Origin: CAIWKO01 sp964469155
GTDB taxonomy: Bacteria; Bacteroidota; Bacteroidia; Bacteroidales; CAIWKO01
Assembly: GCA_964469155.1 (NCBI GenBank)
Contig: CAYXXU010000029.1
Location: 1-48,886, forward strand
DNA: 48,886 bases
Direction: 5' to 3'
Numbering within the stretch: position 1 is the stretch's first letter; each line of letters starts with the position of its first letter. Below, piece by piece: positions 16,729 through 25,500 of this stretch. The notes beneath the pieces are model-generated. The model worked only from the letters and a program-made list of their open reading frames with translations. It made no database searches and was not told the origin of the DNA. Position numbers and translations under genes: made by a program.

Positions 16729-17484
16729 TTATCCAATAAAAGTACTAAACGGCCCCGTCCATAGTCCGGCAAGTTCCGGATGTTTAGTATTGATCCAGCG
16801 GGCATAAAGTTGCAGTTTGCAGCCGGCATATTCCATGCCCAACCGAAGCCTGAAAATGGCTTTGGTGCTCAGCATTTTTGTGGTGCCATCATCAGGTCCA
16901 TCGATCACATGTACGGGGAGTATTTCACCCGTCTGGCTATCGTAAAGAACACGGTCGATGCGGTAAGCAATTTCCACAGCATCGGCCCGGGTTGGTTTGC
17001 TAGCGCGGCCGTTGTCGTGCTCATGGCGGCAGACCAGCTTCATGCTGCCTCCGCCAAGTACCAAAAGTGATGCAATACAACTCTCCGCAATAACTGCAGT
17101 TGGTCGGATGCGTTTGGTTGAAGGTTCTGCAATGCGAAGCAGGGCGCGGTCGTCAGCAGTAATGTTCGGACTTCCGCTCATGCGCACCAAAATCGGCCTG
17201 AAAAACACCGAAAAATCTTTCATGATCTTCAGTACGTCCAGGCGTGTCACTTCGGTCTTGGTTAAAGGGTTACTGTGCAAATCATAAACTCCCTTTGGGG
17301 TTGCGCCGGGATTGCTCCAGGCCAGGCTAAATTTGTTGAGGGTTACGAGTTCGGCAGGCAGCATTCCCAGCCGCTCGCCATTGGTAACCGTGGCTCCGGA
17401 TTCGGTCTTTTGAAGAAATTTGCTGACATCATTGATGTGAATATTAAACTCAGGAATTGTTTTGGGGATTCTTCTGCGTTCCAT
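16729..17484 (-). CDS. Hypothetical protein, 251 aa
   Basis: Not recognised. Starts MERRRIPKTIPEFNIHINDV and is soluble, with no signal peptide or membrane segment. It is richer in GC than the flanking DNA. Features: SLAWSNPGATPKGVYDLHSN, a segment rich in Arg and Thr (RLDVLKIMKDFSVFFRPILV), LVCRHEHDNGRASKPTRADAVEIAYRID, and a C-terminal GPFSTFIG. The phrase on HEHDN...YRID and a later RWINTKHPELAGLWTGPF looks like a conserved beta-rich domain found as scattered copies in environmental Bacteroidota, but I cannot name it. It sits alone between the TA remnant and a 21-bp repeat array. Confidence 0.6.
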   Translation of the reverse strand: MERRRIPKTIPEFNIHINDVSKFLQKTESGATVTNGERLGMLPAELVTLNKFSLAWSNPGATPKGVYDLHSNPLTKTEVTRLDVLKIMKDFSVFFRPILVRMSGSPNITADDRALLRIAEPSTKRIRPTAVIAESCIASLLVLGGGSMKLVCRHEHDNGRASKPTRADAVEIAYRIDRVLYDSQTGEILPVHVIDGPDDGTTKMLSTKAIFRLRLGMEYAGCKLQLYARWINTKHPELAGLWTGPFSTFIG

Positions 17485-18127
17485 TTCTATCTTTTTTAAG
17501 TTTTTATTGATCTGCTGTTTTAAAAGGGCATTAGCTCAAATTACCTTATTTTACTGATGTTTTAGCGATACCATTTATAAACCAATTATGGTAGTTTTCA
17601 TCCTTCTGAGATCACATCCACAAATTTACAAAACAATCTGAAAATGCAAGACAGTAATGTTAAAAAAAATAGCATTACTGTTTTAAATTAAAACACAATA
17701 GGAATAAAATAAAACATTATAGGATTAAATTCAAACAACATTGCTTTAATTTAAACCAACAGAGTTAATAATTAATACAATACCGTTAACAAACATTACA
17801 AACCAGTCAGATATAATAACAATACTGGCAATAAATAAAATAACACTGTCATTAAATAGGACAGTCTTAGATTGATATTTCGAGGCCTGTTTAATAAACT
17901 TGTCAGTTGTTTCAGAAATCAGGCATATCAATCCGAAAACCAGCAAATGCCCTCCGGAATATTTTGATATTCATAACGCAATTTGCATACTTCCCTGGTA
18001 AAGGGTGGTGGAAAACGTTACTGTCAGGAAAGAATCAGGGAAGTTGATAAAAACATTGTACCAACGGAAAAATATCTCCGGAAATGACCAAAAGAGCCGG
18101 AAATAAGAAATTCGGGGGGGGTATTGC
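17485..18127. other. 643-bp AT-rich gene-free region
   Basis: No believable gene. The minus-strand ORF at 17746-17946 reads as heptads only because the DNA has a 21-bp period. Perfect dyads occur at 17569-17593 (TACCAT...ATGGTA), 17651-17681, 17845-17865 and 17957-17972 (GAATAT-tttg-ATATTC). The central part is array 2, and weaker 21-bp periodicity may reach both edges. Confidence 0.6.
17650..17862. repeat. Degenerate 21-bp tandem array 2 (about 10 units)
   Basis: Ten successive units of 21 bp (one 3-bp insertion at 17734-17736), with starts at 17650, 17671, 17692, 17713, 17737, 17758, 17779, 17800, 17821 and 17842. Units share a loose AACAnT....TTAAnT pattern, with A-rich starts in phase. 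A perfect 9-bp dyad ACAGTAATG/CATTACTGT (17651-17681) and a perfect 6-bp dyad ACTGTC/GACAGT (17845-17865) have centres exactly 189 bp (nine periods) apart. Very AT-rich and probably bent, since A-tracts recur every two helical turns. Confidence 0.7.
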
Positions 18128-18721
18128 TTAGCTTTCGAGGCTTATTAAGATTTCGGAAAGCTTTTCAATGTTGTTCTGCTTTCCTTCGTTGCGGGTGCGG
18201 ATGGCCGTGGAAGAATAATAATGGTGGTTTTCCAAAAAATCCAACTGAAACAGATACCATTCTTTATCGAACGAACGTTTAAAACCCCATTCTTCCCATT
18301 CTTTTCGCAGATTGGCCGAAATTTCGAAATAATCCTCGCGTCCCAGGTAATCAAGGTCGGCATCGCAAAGCAGTTCGCTCATTTTGCTGCGGGGTTTGCT
18401 GGGCAGGTTGGTATCGTCAACCAGGTTGCATATTATTTTAATTTCAGATGAGGTAAAGTCAAATTGCGGCAACTGTTCCTTTATGATTCTAATGGATTCT
18501 TCTTCCTGATTATAATACTTGGTATGAATTCCCAGATCGTGGTATAAGGCAGCCGTTTGCAACAGCACCATATCTTTTTGACTAATTTTTTCGGCTATTG
18601 CCAGCATACTCACAGCCTGGAAAACATCCAGCGTATGGGCCAGGTTATGATAATGAAATTCGGGACCCACAAAGTTTATCAGGTAATCGAGTGCAAACGA
18701 TTTGGCTGCGTCGATATTCAT
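18128..18721 (-). CDS. HD domain hydrolase
   Basis: 197 aa. HD-superfamily metal ligands are visible: His25/His29 in YHNLAHT, the His61-Asp62 doublet in ALYHDLGIH, and the later Asp in CDADLDYLG. It has no partner domain and no signal peptide. Close to the family of small predicted metal-dependent phosphohydrolases annotated as HD proteins; substrate unknown (nucleotide or cyclic nucleotide phosphate would be typical). It stands alone, with 126 bp to the next gene upstream on the same strand. Confidence 0.85.
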   Translation of the reverse strand: MNIDAAKSFALDYLINFVGPEFHYHNLAHTLDVFQAVSMLAIAEKISQKDMVLLQTAALYHDLGIHTKYYNQEEESIRIIKEQLPQFDFTSSEIKIICNLVDDTNLPSKPRSKMSELLCDADLDYLGREDYFEISANLRKEWEEWGFKRSFDKEWYLFQLDFLENHHYYSSTAIRTRNEGKQNNIEKLSEILISLES

Positions 18722-18847
18722 TATTACTTATTTTTTTATGGTTAATTTAAAGAAATCCAAATGCTAAATAAACTGGGTTTACGAAATTAGAAATAATTTG
18801 TTACAATTGAAAAAGAATTATTGTCGTTTGTCTTGAAAAAAATGTAA

Positions 18848-19420
18848 TTAGTTGTTGAAAGTATAGCCTATGCCCACACTTAGCATGTGTAAAAAGGCGT
18901 GTTTACTGATCGGCTCGATCTTAGCCTGATTCATCAGTGAAACATGAGGATTGTAGCCTGCACGGAAAAACAAACCGTTCACCTTTTCGTAACGCACACC
19001 AATGCGGCCGGTCAGCGCCAGGTACGAAATGTTGTTCGGGTTAGCGGGGAAAGTGGAAGTGTAGTTTTTGTAAACATACAGGTAATCCATTCCCAGGCCG
19101 GTCTCCAAAAGCCAGGCGCCGCGGCCTATCATAAAATTAAATTCGAGGGGCACACCGGCCGCTGATATCCTGGGAAAAGTAAAGTAATTGATGCCAAAAC
19201 GAATGCTGGCCATATACGAGCGGTTGCACATAATAATTACATCGGCATTCACCGAGTTGATACCCAAACCGGCAAAATTATAGGTGGTTTCGTGAAAAAG
19301 ACTCCATTTGGGGCAATAATTGCTTTTGGTTTTGCAATTTCCGGCCCGGTAAGAAGTTGATTGCGCTGATACTAAAATGCAGGCGAACAAAATGCAAATC
19401 AGAAACAGTAGTTTTTTCAT
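18848..19420 (-). CDS. Outer-membrane beta-barrel-like protein, 190 aa
   Basis: Signal peptide residues 1-19 (MKKLLFLICILFACILVSAQ). The mature part alternates polar and aromatic residues in a barrel-like manner (RFGINYFTFPRIS, LEFNFMIGRGAWLLETGLGM, LTGRIGVRYEKVNGLFFRAGYNP) and ends MLSVGIGYTFNN, with an aromatic penultimate strand as in outer-membrane barrels. About eight strands are likely. No family assigned. It is divergent from the TonB-dependent receptor; the two may share a 115-bp promoter region. Confidence 0.75.
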   Translation of the reverse strand: MKKLLFLICILFACILVSAQSTSYRAGNCKTKSNYCPKWSLFHETTYNFAGLGINSVNADVIIMCNRSYMASIRFGINYFTFPRISAAGVPLEFNFMIGRGAWLLETGLGMDYLYVYKNYTSTFPANPNNISYLALTGRIGVRYEKVNGLFFRAGYNPHVSLMNQAKIEPISKHAFLHMLSVGIGYTFNN

Positions 19421-19495
19421 AAGCTAAGTTTTGTAAGAAAGAGTAGTACAGAATTAAATAACGGACCATTCATACAATTATTGCCAGATTATCTT

Positions 19496-19503
19496 TATTT
19501 TTG
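19496..19503 (+). promoter_or_regulatory. -7 element TATTTTTG of the TonB receptor gene
   Basis: TATTTTTG fits TAnnTTTG. It lies 32 bp upstream of the ATG at 19535 and downstream of the alternative ATG at 19481, which argues for the later start. The -33 half is not clear. Confidence 0.5.
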
Positions 19504-19534
19504 GCAAATTTATGTGTTTTTTGACTTTGAAAGT

Positions 19535-21847
19535 ATGTTATTGAAAAGATCATTGTATTTCTGTTTTGCCTTAATGCTGATATCCTCACTAAACCCGTTG
19601 TTTGGCCAGAAAGCAAGTGTTAAAGGATTTGTTTACGAAAGAGCCACCGGCGAACCCGCTATATTTACCAGTGTTTATCTATATAAGACCACCTATGGCG
19701 CTACCACCGATGTGAATGGATTTTTTGCCATCACACAAATACCTCCCGGCGAATATATCCTGATGGCGACTTTTCTCGGGTACGATACCCTGAGAATGCC
19801 TATAACCATTGAAAAAGGCGATAATATTAATAAGAAACTCTACCTCGATAAAGCTGCTTACGACATCAAAGGCGTTAATATCTCGGCCGAAGCCCAGGAC
19901 AATAAAACCGAAACCAAAGTATCTGAAATAACCGTTACTCCCAAAAAGATAGAACAGATCCCATCCATTGGCGGTGTGCCCGATCTGGCGCAGTACCTTC
20001 AGGTGATGCCCGGGGTTATCTTCACAGGCGACCAGGGCGGACAATTGTACATTCGCGGAGGCTCGCCCGTACAGAACAAAGTGCTGCTCGATGGCATGAT
20101 TGTTTATAATCCTTTCCATTCCATTGGTTTGTTCTCGGTTTTCGATACCGATATTCTGAAAAATGCCGATGTATTCACCGGTGGCTTTGGCGCCGAATTT
20201 GGCGGCCGGATATCTTCCGTCATGGACATCACTACCCGCGATGGGAATAAAAAACGTTTTTCAGGGAAGATCGATGCCAGCACATTTGGTGCCAAAATAT
20301 TGCTCGAAGGACCCATTGTAAAGCAGAAAGAAAACGATAAGGGAAATGCTTCGTTTATATTCTCGGCTAAGAATTCCTACCTGAAGCAAACTTCAAAGGT
20401 TTTGTACAAATACATCAACGAACAGGGACTCCCTTTCAATTATCTGGATCTGTACGGAAAAATAGCCATCAATGCAGCGAACGGCAGCAAGGTGAACATT
20501 TACGGATTCAATTTTACCGACCGTGCCGATTATCGCGAAATTGCTACCTTCAAATGGGGCTCATACGGCGGCGGACTGAATTTTGTGGTGATACCGGCAA
20601 AAGCATCTATGCTGATCGATGGTATACTGGCTTATTCCAATTATAAAATCTCACTGACCGATCAGACAGGTCTGCCAAAATCGAGCGAAATAAACGGCTT
20701 TAATTTCGGATTGAACTTTACCTCCTTCTTAGGGAAAAGCGAATTGCGCTATGGTATTGAAGTGTTGGGTTTCGGAACGAATTTCAATTTCTATAACTCA
20801 GCCAACCGGCTTATTTATCAGAAAGAATCCACCACCGAGTTTGCACTGTTTCTGAAATACAAATGGGTGATCGGGAAATTCCTGATCGAACCCAGCATCC
20901 GTGGACACGAATATGCTTCTTTGTCGACCTTCTCGCCCGAACCCCGTCTGGCCATAAAATACAATGTCACAAAATACCTGAGGTTGAAACTGGCTGCGGG
21001 TATGTATTCGCAAAACCTGATCTCGGCCAGTTCTGACCGCGATGTGGTGAACCTTTTTTATGGATTTATTTCCGGCCCCGATAATCTTCAGGACAAATTT
21101 GACGATAAAGATGTTACCCATGCACTTCAAAAAGCCGATCATGTTATTTTCGGTATAGAGATCGACCTGCTTAAAAACCTTACACTCAACCTGGAAGGCT
21201 ATTACAAATGGTTTACCCAACTCACCAATATCAACCGCAACAAGGTCTACAACGATTCTCCGGAATACTCTGATAAACCCGATTATTTGAAAAAAGATTT
21301 TGTGATAGAAAAAGGCGATGCCGAAGGTATTGATCTGACGCTGAAATACGAATGGCGTCAACTGTATCTTTGGGGCGTCTATTCCTATGGATTTATTCAC
21401 CGCTACGATGGTTTCGATACTTACTATCCTCACTACGACCGCCGTCATAATGTGAACCTGGTGGGATCGTATAAGTTCGGGAAAAACCTGGGTTGGGGTG
21501 TAAACGTACGTTGGAACCTGGGCTCGGGATTTCCCTTCTCACAGACCCAGGGATTTTATGAGGCCCTTACCTTTGCCCATGGCATTGGCACCGATTATAC
21601 CACCACCAACGGCGATATAGGCATCATTTACGGAGGTTACGACAGCGGCCGTTTGCCTGTGTATCACCGCCTGGATATTTCGGCCAATAAAACCTTCTGG
21701 TTCAGCGAAAACACCTCGCTCGATATCAACCTCAGCGTTACCAATGTGTACAACCGAAAAAACATCTTTTATTTCGACCGTATCACCTACAAACGCATCA
21801 ACCAGTTGCCCATTATGCCCAGTTTGGGGATAAGTTTAAAGTTTTAG
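19535..21847 (+). CDS. TonB-dependent receptor with carboxypeptidase-regulatory N-terminal domain
   Basis: 770 aa from the chosen start MLLKRSLYFCFALMLISS, which gives a proper signal peptide ending LFGQ; the longer in-frame start at 19481 adds 18 residues and lies before the likely promoter. Residues about 25-105 are a CarboxypepD_reg-like domain (ASVKGFVYERATGEPAIFTS, TTDVNGFFAITQIPPGEY). A plug follows (about 140-260: LQVMPGVIFTGDQGGQLYIR, DGMIVYNPFHSIG, GGRISSVMDITTRDG), then a 22-strand type barrel to the end (PSLGISLKF). It lacks a SusD partner, so it is probably an uptake receptor for an unknown ligand rather than a classical SusC. Confidence 0.9.
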   Translation: MLLKRSLYFCFALMLISSLNPLFGQKASVKGFVYERATGEPAIFTSVYLYKTTYGATTDVNGFFAITQIPPGEYILMATFLGYDTLRMPITIEKGDNINKKLYLDKAAYDIKGVNISAEAQDNKTETKVSEITVTPKKIEQIPSIGGVPDLAQYLQVMPGVIFTGDQGGQLYIRGGSPVQNKVLLDGMIVYNPFHSIGLFSVFDTDILKNADVFTGGFGAEFGGRISSVMDITTRDGNKKRFSGKIDASTFGAKILLEGPIVKQKENDKGNASFIFSAKNSYLKQTSKVLYKYINEQGLPFNYLDLYGKIAINAANGSKVNIYGFNFTDRADYREIATFKWGSYGGGLNFVVIPAKASMLIDGILAYSNYKISLTDQTGLPKSSEINGFNFGLNFTSFLGKSELRYGIEVLGFGTNFNFYNSANRLIYQKESTTEFALFLKYKWVIGKFLIEPSIRGHEYASLSTFSPEPRLAIKYNVTKYLRLKLAAGMYSQNLISASSDRDVVNLFYGFISGPDNLQDKFDDKDVTHALQKADHVIFGIEIDLLKNLTLNLEGYYKWFTQLTNINRNKVYNDSPEYSDKPDYLKKDFVIEKGDAEGIDLTLKYEWRQLYLWGVYSYGFIHRYDGFDTYYPHYDRRHNVNLVGSYKFGKNLGWGVNVRWNLGSGFPFSQTQGFYEALTFAHGIGTDYTTTNGDIGIIYGGYDSGRLPVYHRLDISANKTFWFSENTSLDINLSVTNVYNRKNIFYFDRITYKRINQLPIMPSLGISLKF

Positions 21848-21950
21848 TTTACTTAGAGATTATTTTGGAATTGGGTTAACACACTTTATTCCGAAGAAAT
21901 CCCATTGTGAGTGTTTGATAGGTTTTCTTATATGGACTCAGGCACTGAAA

Positions 21951-22160
21951 ATCGCACATAACACTTTTGGGATAAGCCGAGAAAAATTTCGCTTCCTTTC
22001 TTTCAACAAATCTGAATTGCCTGATAATCTTACTTTCTATGCTTTCCACAAATGCGCGTCGCATAAAAACCGGACTTTCTGTCTACTGCACAAAAGCGCG
22101 TCGCATGAAAAGTTGACATTCTGTCTGCTGCGCAAATGTGGAAAGAATAGAAAATGGTGA
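21951..22160. repeat. 21-bp array 3 with alternating A/B units
   Basis: Units of 21 bp with starts at 21951, 21972, 21993, 22014, 22035, 22056, 22077, 22098, 22119 and 22140. From 21993 two types alternate, giving a 42-bp super-period: B units begin TTCTnTnnnnTnCnCAAA (21993, 22035, 22077, 22119) and A units begin GCGTCGCATnAAAA (22056, 22098) with diverged versions at 22014 and 22140. The perfect dyad ATGCG-cgt-CGCAT (22052-22064) spans a B/A junction. No coding function supported. Confidence 0.7.
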
Positions 22161-22184
22161 ATATATTGGCTGTGAAAATTAGTA

Positions 22185-22431
22185 ACCTGAGTTCGGGATA
22201 AGAGAAAAGAGATATTTATTTTCCTTTACTCCTTCAGGAGTTAAATGTCAATAGGTTATGCAGATTTAATGATTTTTTTCTCCGTCAGGAGATATATCGT
22301 TTATGCGTTGTGAATGTCCTACGGACAATAATTTCATTGTTTCTGTCCCATTTATTGTCATTTATTGCCTACGGCAAAAATAATTATTAATAATTCAATC
22401 GATTACGAATCTTGTTAACCCGAACTCAGGT
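22185..22431. mobile_element. MITE-like element, copy 1 (247 bp, TIRs, 5-bp target duplication)
   Basis: Bounded by inverted repeats: left ACCTGAGTTCGGGATAA, right (reverse complement) ACCTGAGTTCGGGTTAA, one mismatch in 17. Flanked by a 5-bp direct repeat TAGTA at 22180-22184 and 22432-22436. The inside has no ORF but four small hairpins: ACTCC-ttca-GGAGT, TCTCC-gtca-GGAGA, GTCC-tac-GGAC and TTGCC-tac-GGCAA. A second copy lies at 36714-36959. No transposase in the window, so it is presumably moved in trans by an IS with matching ends. Confidence 0.85.
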
Positions 22432-22476
22432 TAGTAGGTATAAAAATGGAATCTTTGTGGTATATCATGATGTAAA

Positions 22477-22509
22477 AAACAGGCTGCATTTAAGAAAGCA
22501 GCCCGTTAT
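22477..22509 (-). terminator. Terminator of the S74/T9SS gene
   Basis: On the minus strand GGCTGC-tttcttaaat-GCAGCC is followed by TG and a run of T. It lies about 25 bp after the stop of the 1215-aa protein gene. Confidence 0.75.
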
Positions 22510-22531
22510 TTTTTTAGCTGAGAACTATAAA

Positions 22532-25500
22532 TTATTTTGTCCGCATCATTTTCTTAGTTTCTACCACCTTACCATCCACCACCAGGCTGTAAGTGTAAAT
22601 ACCACTGCTGAGATTTGAAGCGTATACTTTTATCATTCCATTACCTGATAAAGTAATATCAACTGTTTTCATTATACGGCCATAATTATCGGTGAAGATT
22701 ATTTGGGCAAAGTTGATGTTTTCAGGAATGAAATAATTGATAAACGTGCTTTCTGCAAACGGATTGGGAACATTCTGATCTAATACAATGGCCTGAATAT
22801 TTTCAAGGTTAATTTCGGTAACATTACCTCCGTTGGGGTTTTCAACCGATTTGTTGGTATGAGAAACACAACAGGCATTGATCATTTGCTCCAGATTATT
22901 GAAGCGGTTTTCGTAATTTTTGATTATTTGATTCAGGCTGTCAATTTTATTAGTAAATGTTTGAGTAAGGGAATCTGTTTTATGATTTGTTTCTTTCATT
23001 GCCTGGACCATAATCGGAATTAGTCCCATATAATTTACCGACTTGTATCCAACAGTATCATGAATCATGTGTTGATCTGAATCGTATTCAGCCCTAAATA
23101 CCGAGCTACTTACCAAATCCGGTAGAATTAATGCCATTTCCTGTGCCACAAATCCATATTGTTTGCCCTGATCAAAATTGATATACGGATAATCTGCAAT
23201 TTTATAAGTATAAGTTCTGGGTTGTAGTTGTTCGATAATTGAGGTTGCATTTGGGAGATTCATGATGTTTTGTTTGAATTTCATATCCGAAACATGTGCT
23301 AAAGTTCCTGTATAATCAACATTACCATTAAAATATCCTGCAACGCTTGAATGCTGATGTCCTGCAATTATTGGTGCACTGGCCCAAATACCATAATTGT
23401 ATGAAGCATTAGAAGCCTGACAAAAAACGCCTATATTCATTCCGGTAGTGTTAGAACAATTCCAATCCACTCCGCCGGCCGAGAATTCTCCACCCTCATT
23501 GTAAAAACCACCGGATGCACCTCCACTTACACCCCAATTAAAAGACCATGGACATGAATAGGTACTTTCAGTATAGGAATAACCCCTAATACCGTATCCT
23601 ATAACATTTTCGTCCGTTGTCTCTGCACCTCCAACTATACCACAATTATTGCCTGCTCCTTTTGCAATACCACTAATGGCTGTATTTGAACTGCCGGGAC
23701 CATCTATCTCGCTTAGAATTGAAGTACTATTATTACCGGTGTTTGATGTTATTCGGGAATTTATTCCAACAATATTGGCCGATACATTTGGCAAATTGTA
23801 AATATTGCTTGTAAGATTGCTAAAAGTAGAATATGCCGGAATATTAAAACCAGTCATATCCGTTGCAAACATACCCGCACCAATTGTATCAATAAAGTGA
23901 GCAATTGAAGTATCATTTCTTACATCAAGTACTGCTGAGGATGTAGTGTTGTTGCGATTTACCTGCAAATAACCGTTGGTATATTTAATTTCATTAATAT
24001 CCGATGGGGTTCTGAGTTGGTCATTGCTGCCCGAAAGAAGCCAGTCGAAATCGCCACGGCCATACACCTCAAGGGTATCAATGCGCGAAGCCTGGTTGTC
24101 GCTTATGGAATCGAGGTCTTTTATGCCCTGCGTGAGGATGCCAATGAAGCCATTATAGTTAAGGGCTTTGAAGGTGAAGGCGGGGTGGATTTCATTGCCG
24201 GCAGTATCAAATTGTGGTGGATTCGTTACCTCTGTAATAAATTCCGGAAGTATTTGTTGGACATCTTGGGCTAAAAAACCATATTGTTTATTCCCAGGCA
24301 GGTATAATCCTTTTGCGTTTGCAAAGGCTGTATCGAAATAAAATGTTTTTGGTTTCAAACTGTCTATAATCTCAAGACCTTTCGACATTGGGGTTGTTCC
24401 AGTTTTTAAAATTGAATCAGACGGCGAAAAAAAATCATACGTTGCAAATACTGCTCCATTAAAATAACCGGCCCAACTATTCGTTGTTCCTGTAATTGGT
24501 GTTGGAATCGGATTTGATAATCCTAAAACACCATAACTATCGGGATTTTGACCATTACTACTGGTTAATCCATATAGACCAACATTATACTTGCCTCCGT
24601 GTCTGGCCATACCCCAGGTGCCAATTGATATGTCGCAAATGTTTAGGTCAGGATCACTAACAAATATTCCGGCACAACTTATATCTCCAACAGTACCGTT
24701 AGTTGTTTTTGTTTGATAAACAGTTAATTTCGACATTAATGGATATTCACATCCTAACCCAATAGCTACGTTACTTTTTTCACCTGAATATTGCCCTTTA
24801 AAATATAAATTATTGCTAGACAAATCTAGTATGGCATCTGAAGTTGTGAGTATAGTAGGAGCATATGGGGAACAAGTTCCAAATCCGAAAACGCCAGTGT
24901 TAGGCACCAATATAACATCTCCATCTTCATTTACAGAAAGTACATTCGAATTTGGATTTGTCAAAACAGGTGTTGAAAAAATTGTAAGATCTCTAAATCT
25001 AAGTCCGCTTGCACCTGGAATATCATCTATATTAGCAAAATTATTTCCAATTATCGCATTTAATTCAAGGGTTGTTGCTGGTGGAGAAATATTAATAATA
25101 TCACATGACAGACCAATACCCACATTTACATAATTATCTCCAATTATAATAATATCCTCATGATTCGCAAATGCATGCTGACCTATGGCAGTCGATCTGT
25201 CTCCTTCAACACGTGAGAATGCCCCTAAAGTAGTACTAAAATTTCCTTTAATTCTAGTATGTGCTCCTAAGGCAGTTGAATATATATTGTCACTATTATT
25301 TGCACCATAATCAGCCATCGAATACGCACCAATATAGGTATTTCCTGTACCAGTTTCATTATTAAAACCTGAATGATCTCCAAAAAATGAATTTCCAATT
25401 TCGTTGATTGTATTATATCCAGATACATTCCCAACAAAAGTACCTCCAGGTTCACTTGATGGTGTTGAATAATTACCTGCTGAAAATCCAGCTTGATAGC

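Larger units (their letters stand above)
21848..22531. other. 684-bp gene-free region with repeats
   Basis: Holds array 3 of the 21-bp class (about 21951-22160), a complete MITE copy (22185-22431) with flanking target duplications, and the terminator of the S74 gene. ORFs on either strand here follow the repeat period and are not believable genes. Confidence 0.7.

Noticed and set aside
17746..17946. Hydrophobic minus-strand ORF of 66 codons, perhaps a small membrane protein
   Set aside because: The repeated hydrophobic heptads come from array 2; no start signal or neighbour supports it.
19481..19534. Upstream start for the TonB receptor
   Set aside because: The likely -7 element at 19496-19503 lies downstream of this ATG, and the signal peptide fits the ATG at 19535.
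21915..22160. Plus-strand ORF of 81 codons with repeated TFCLL-KSASHE-type units
   Set aside because: It coincides with the 42-bp super-period of array 3 and lacks a plausible promoter or ribosome site.
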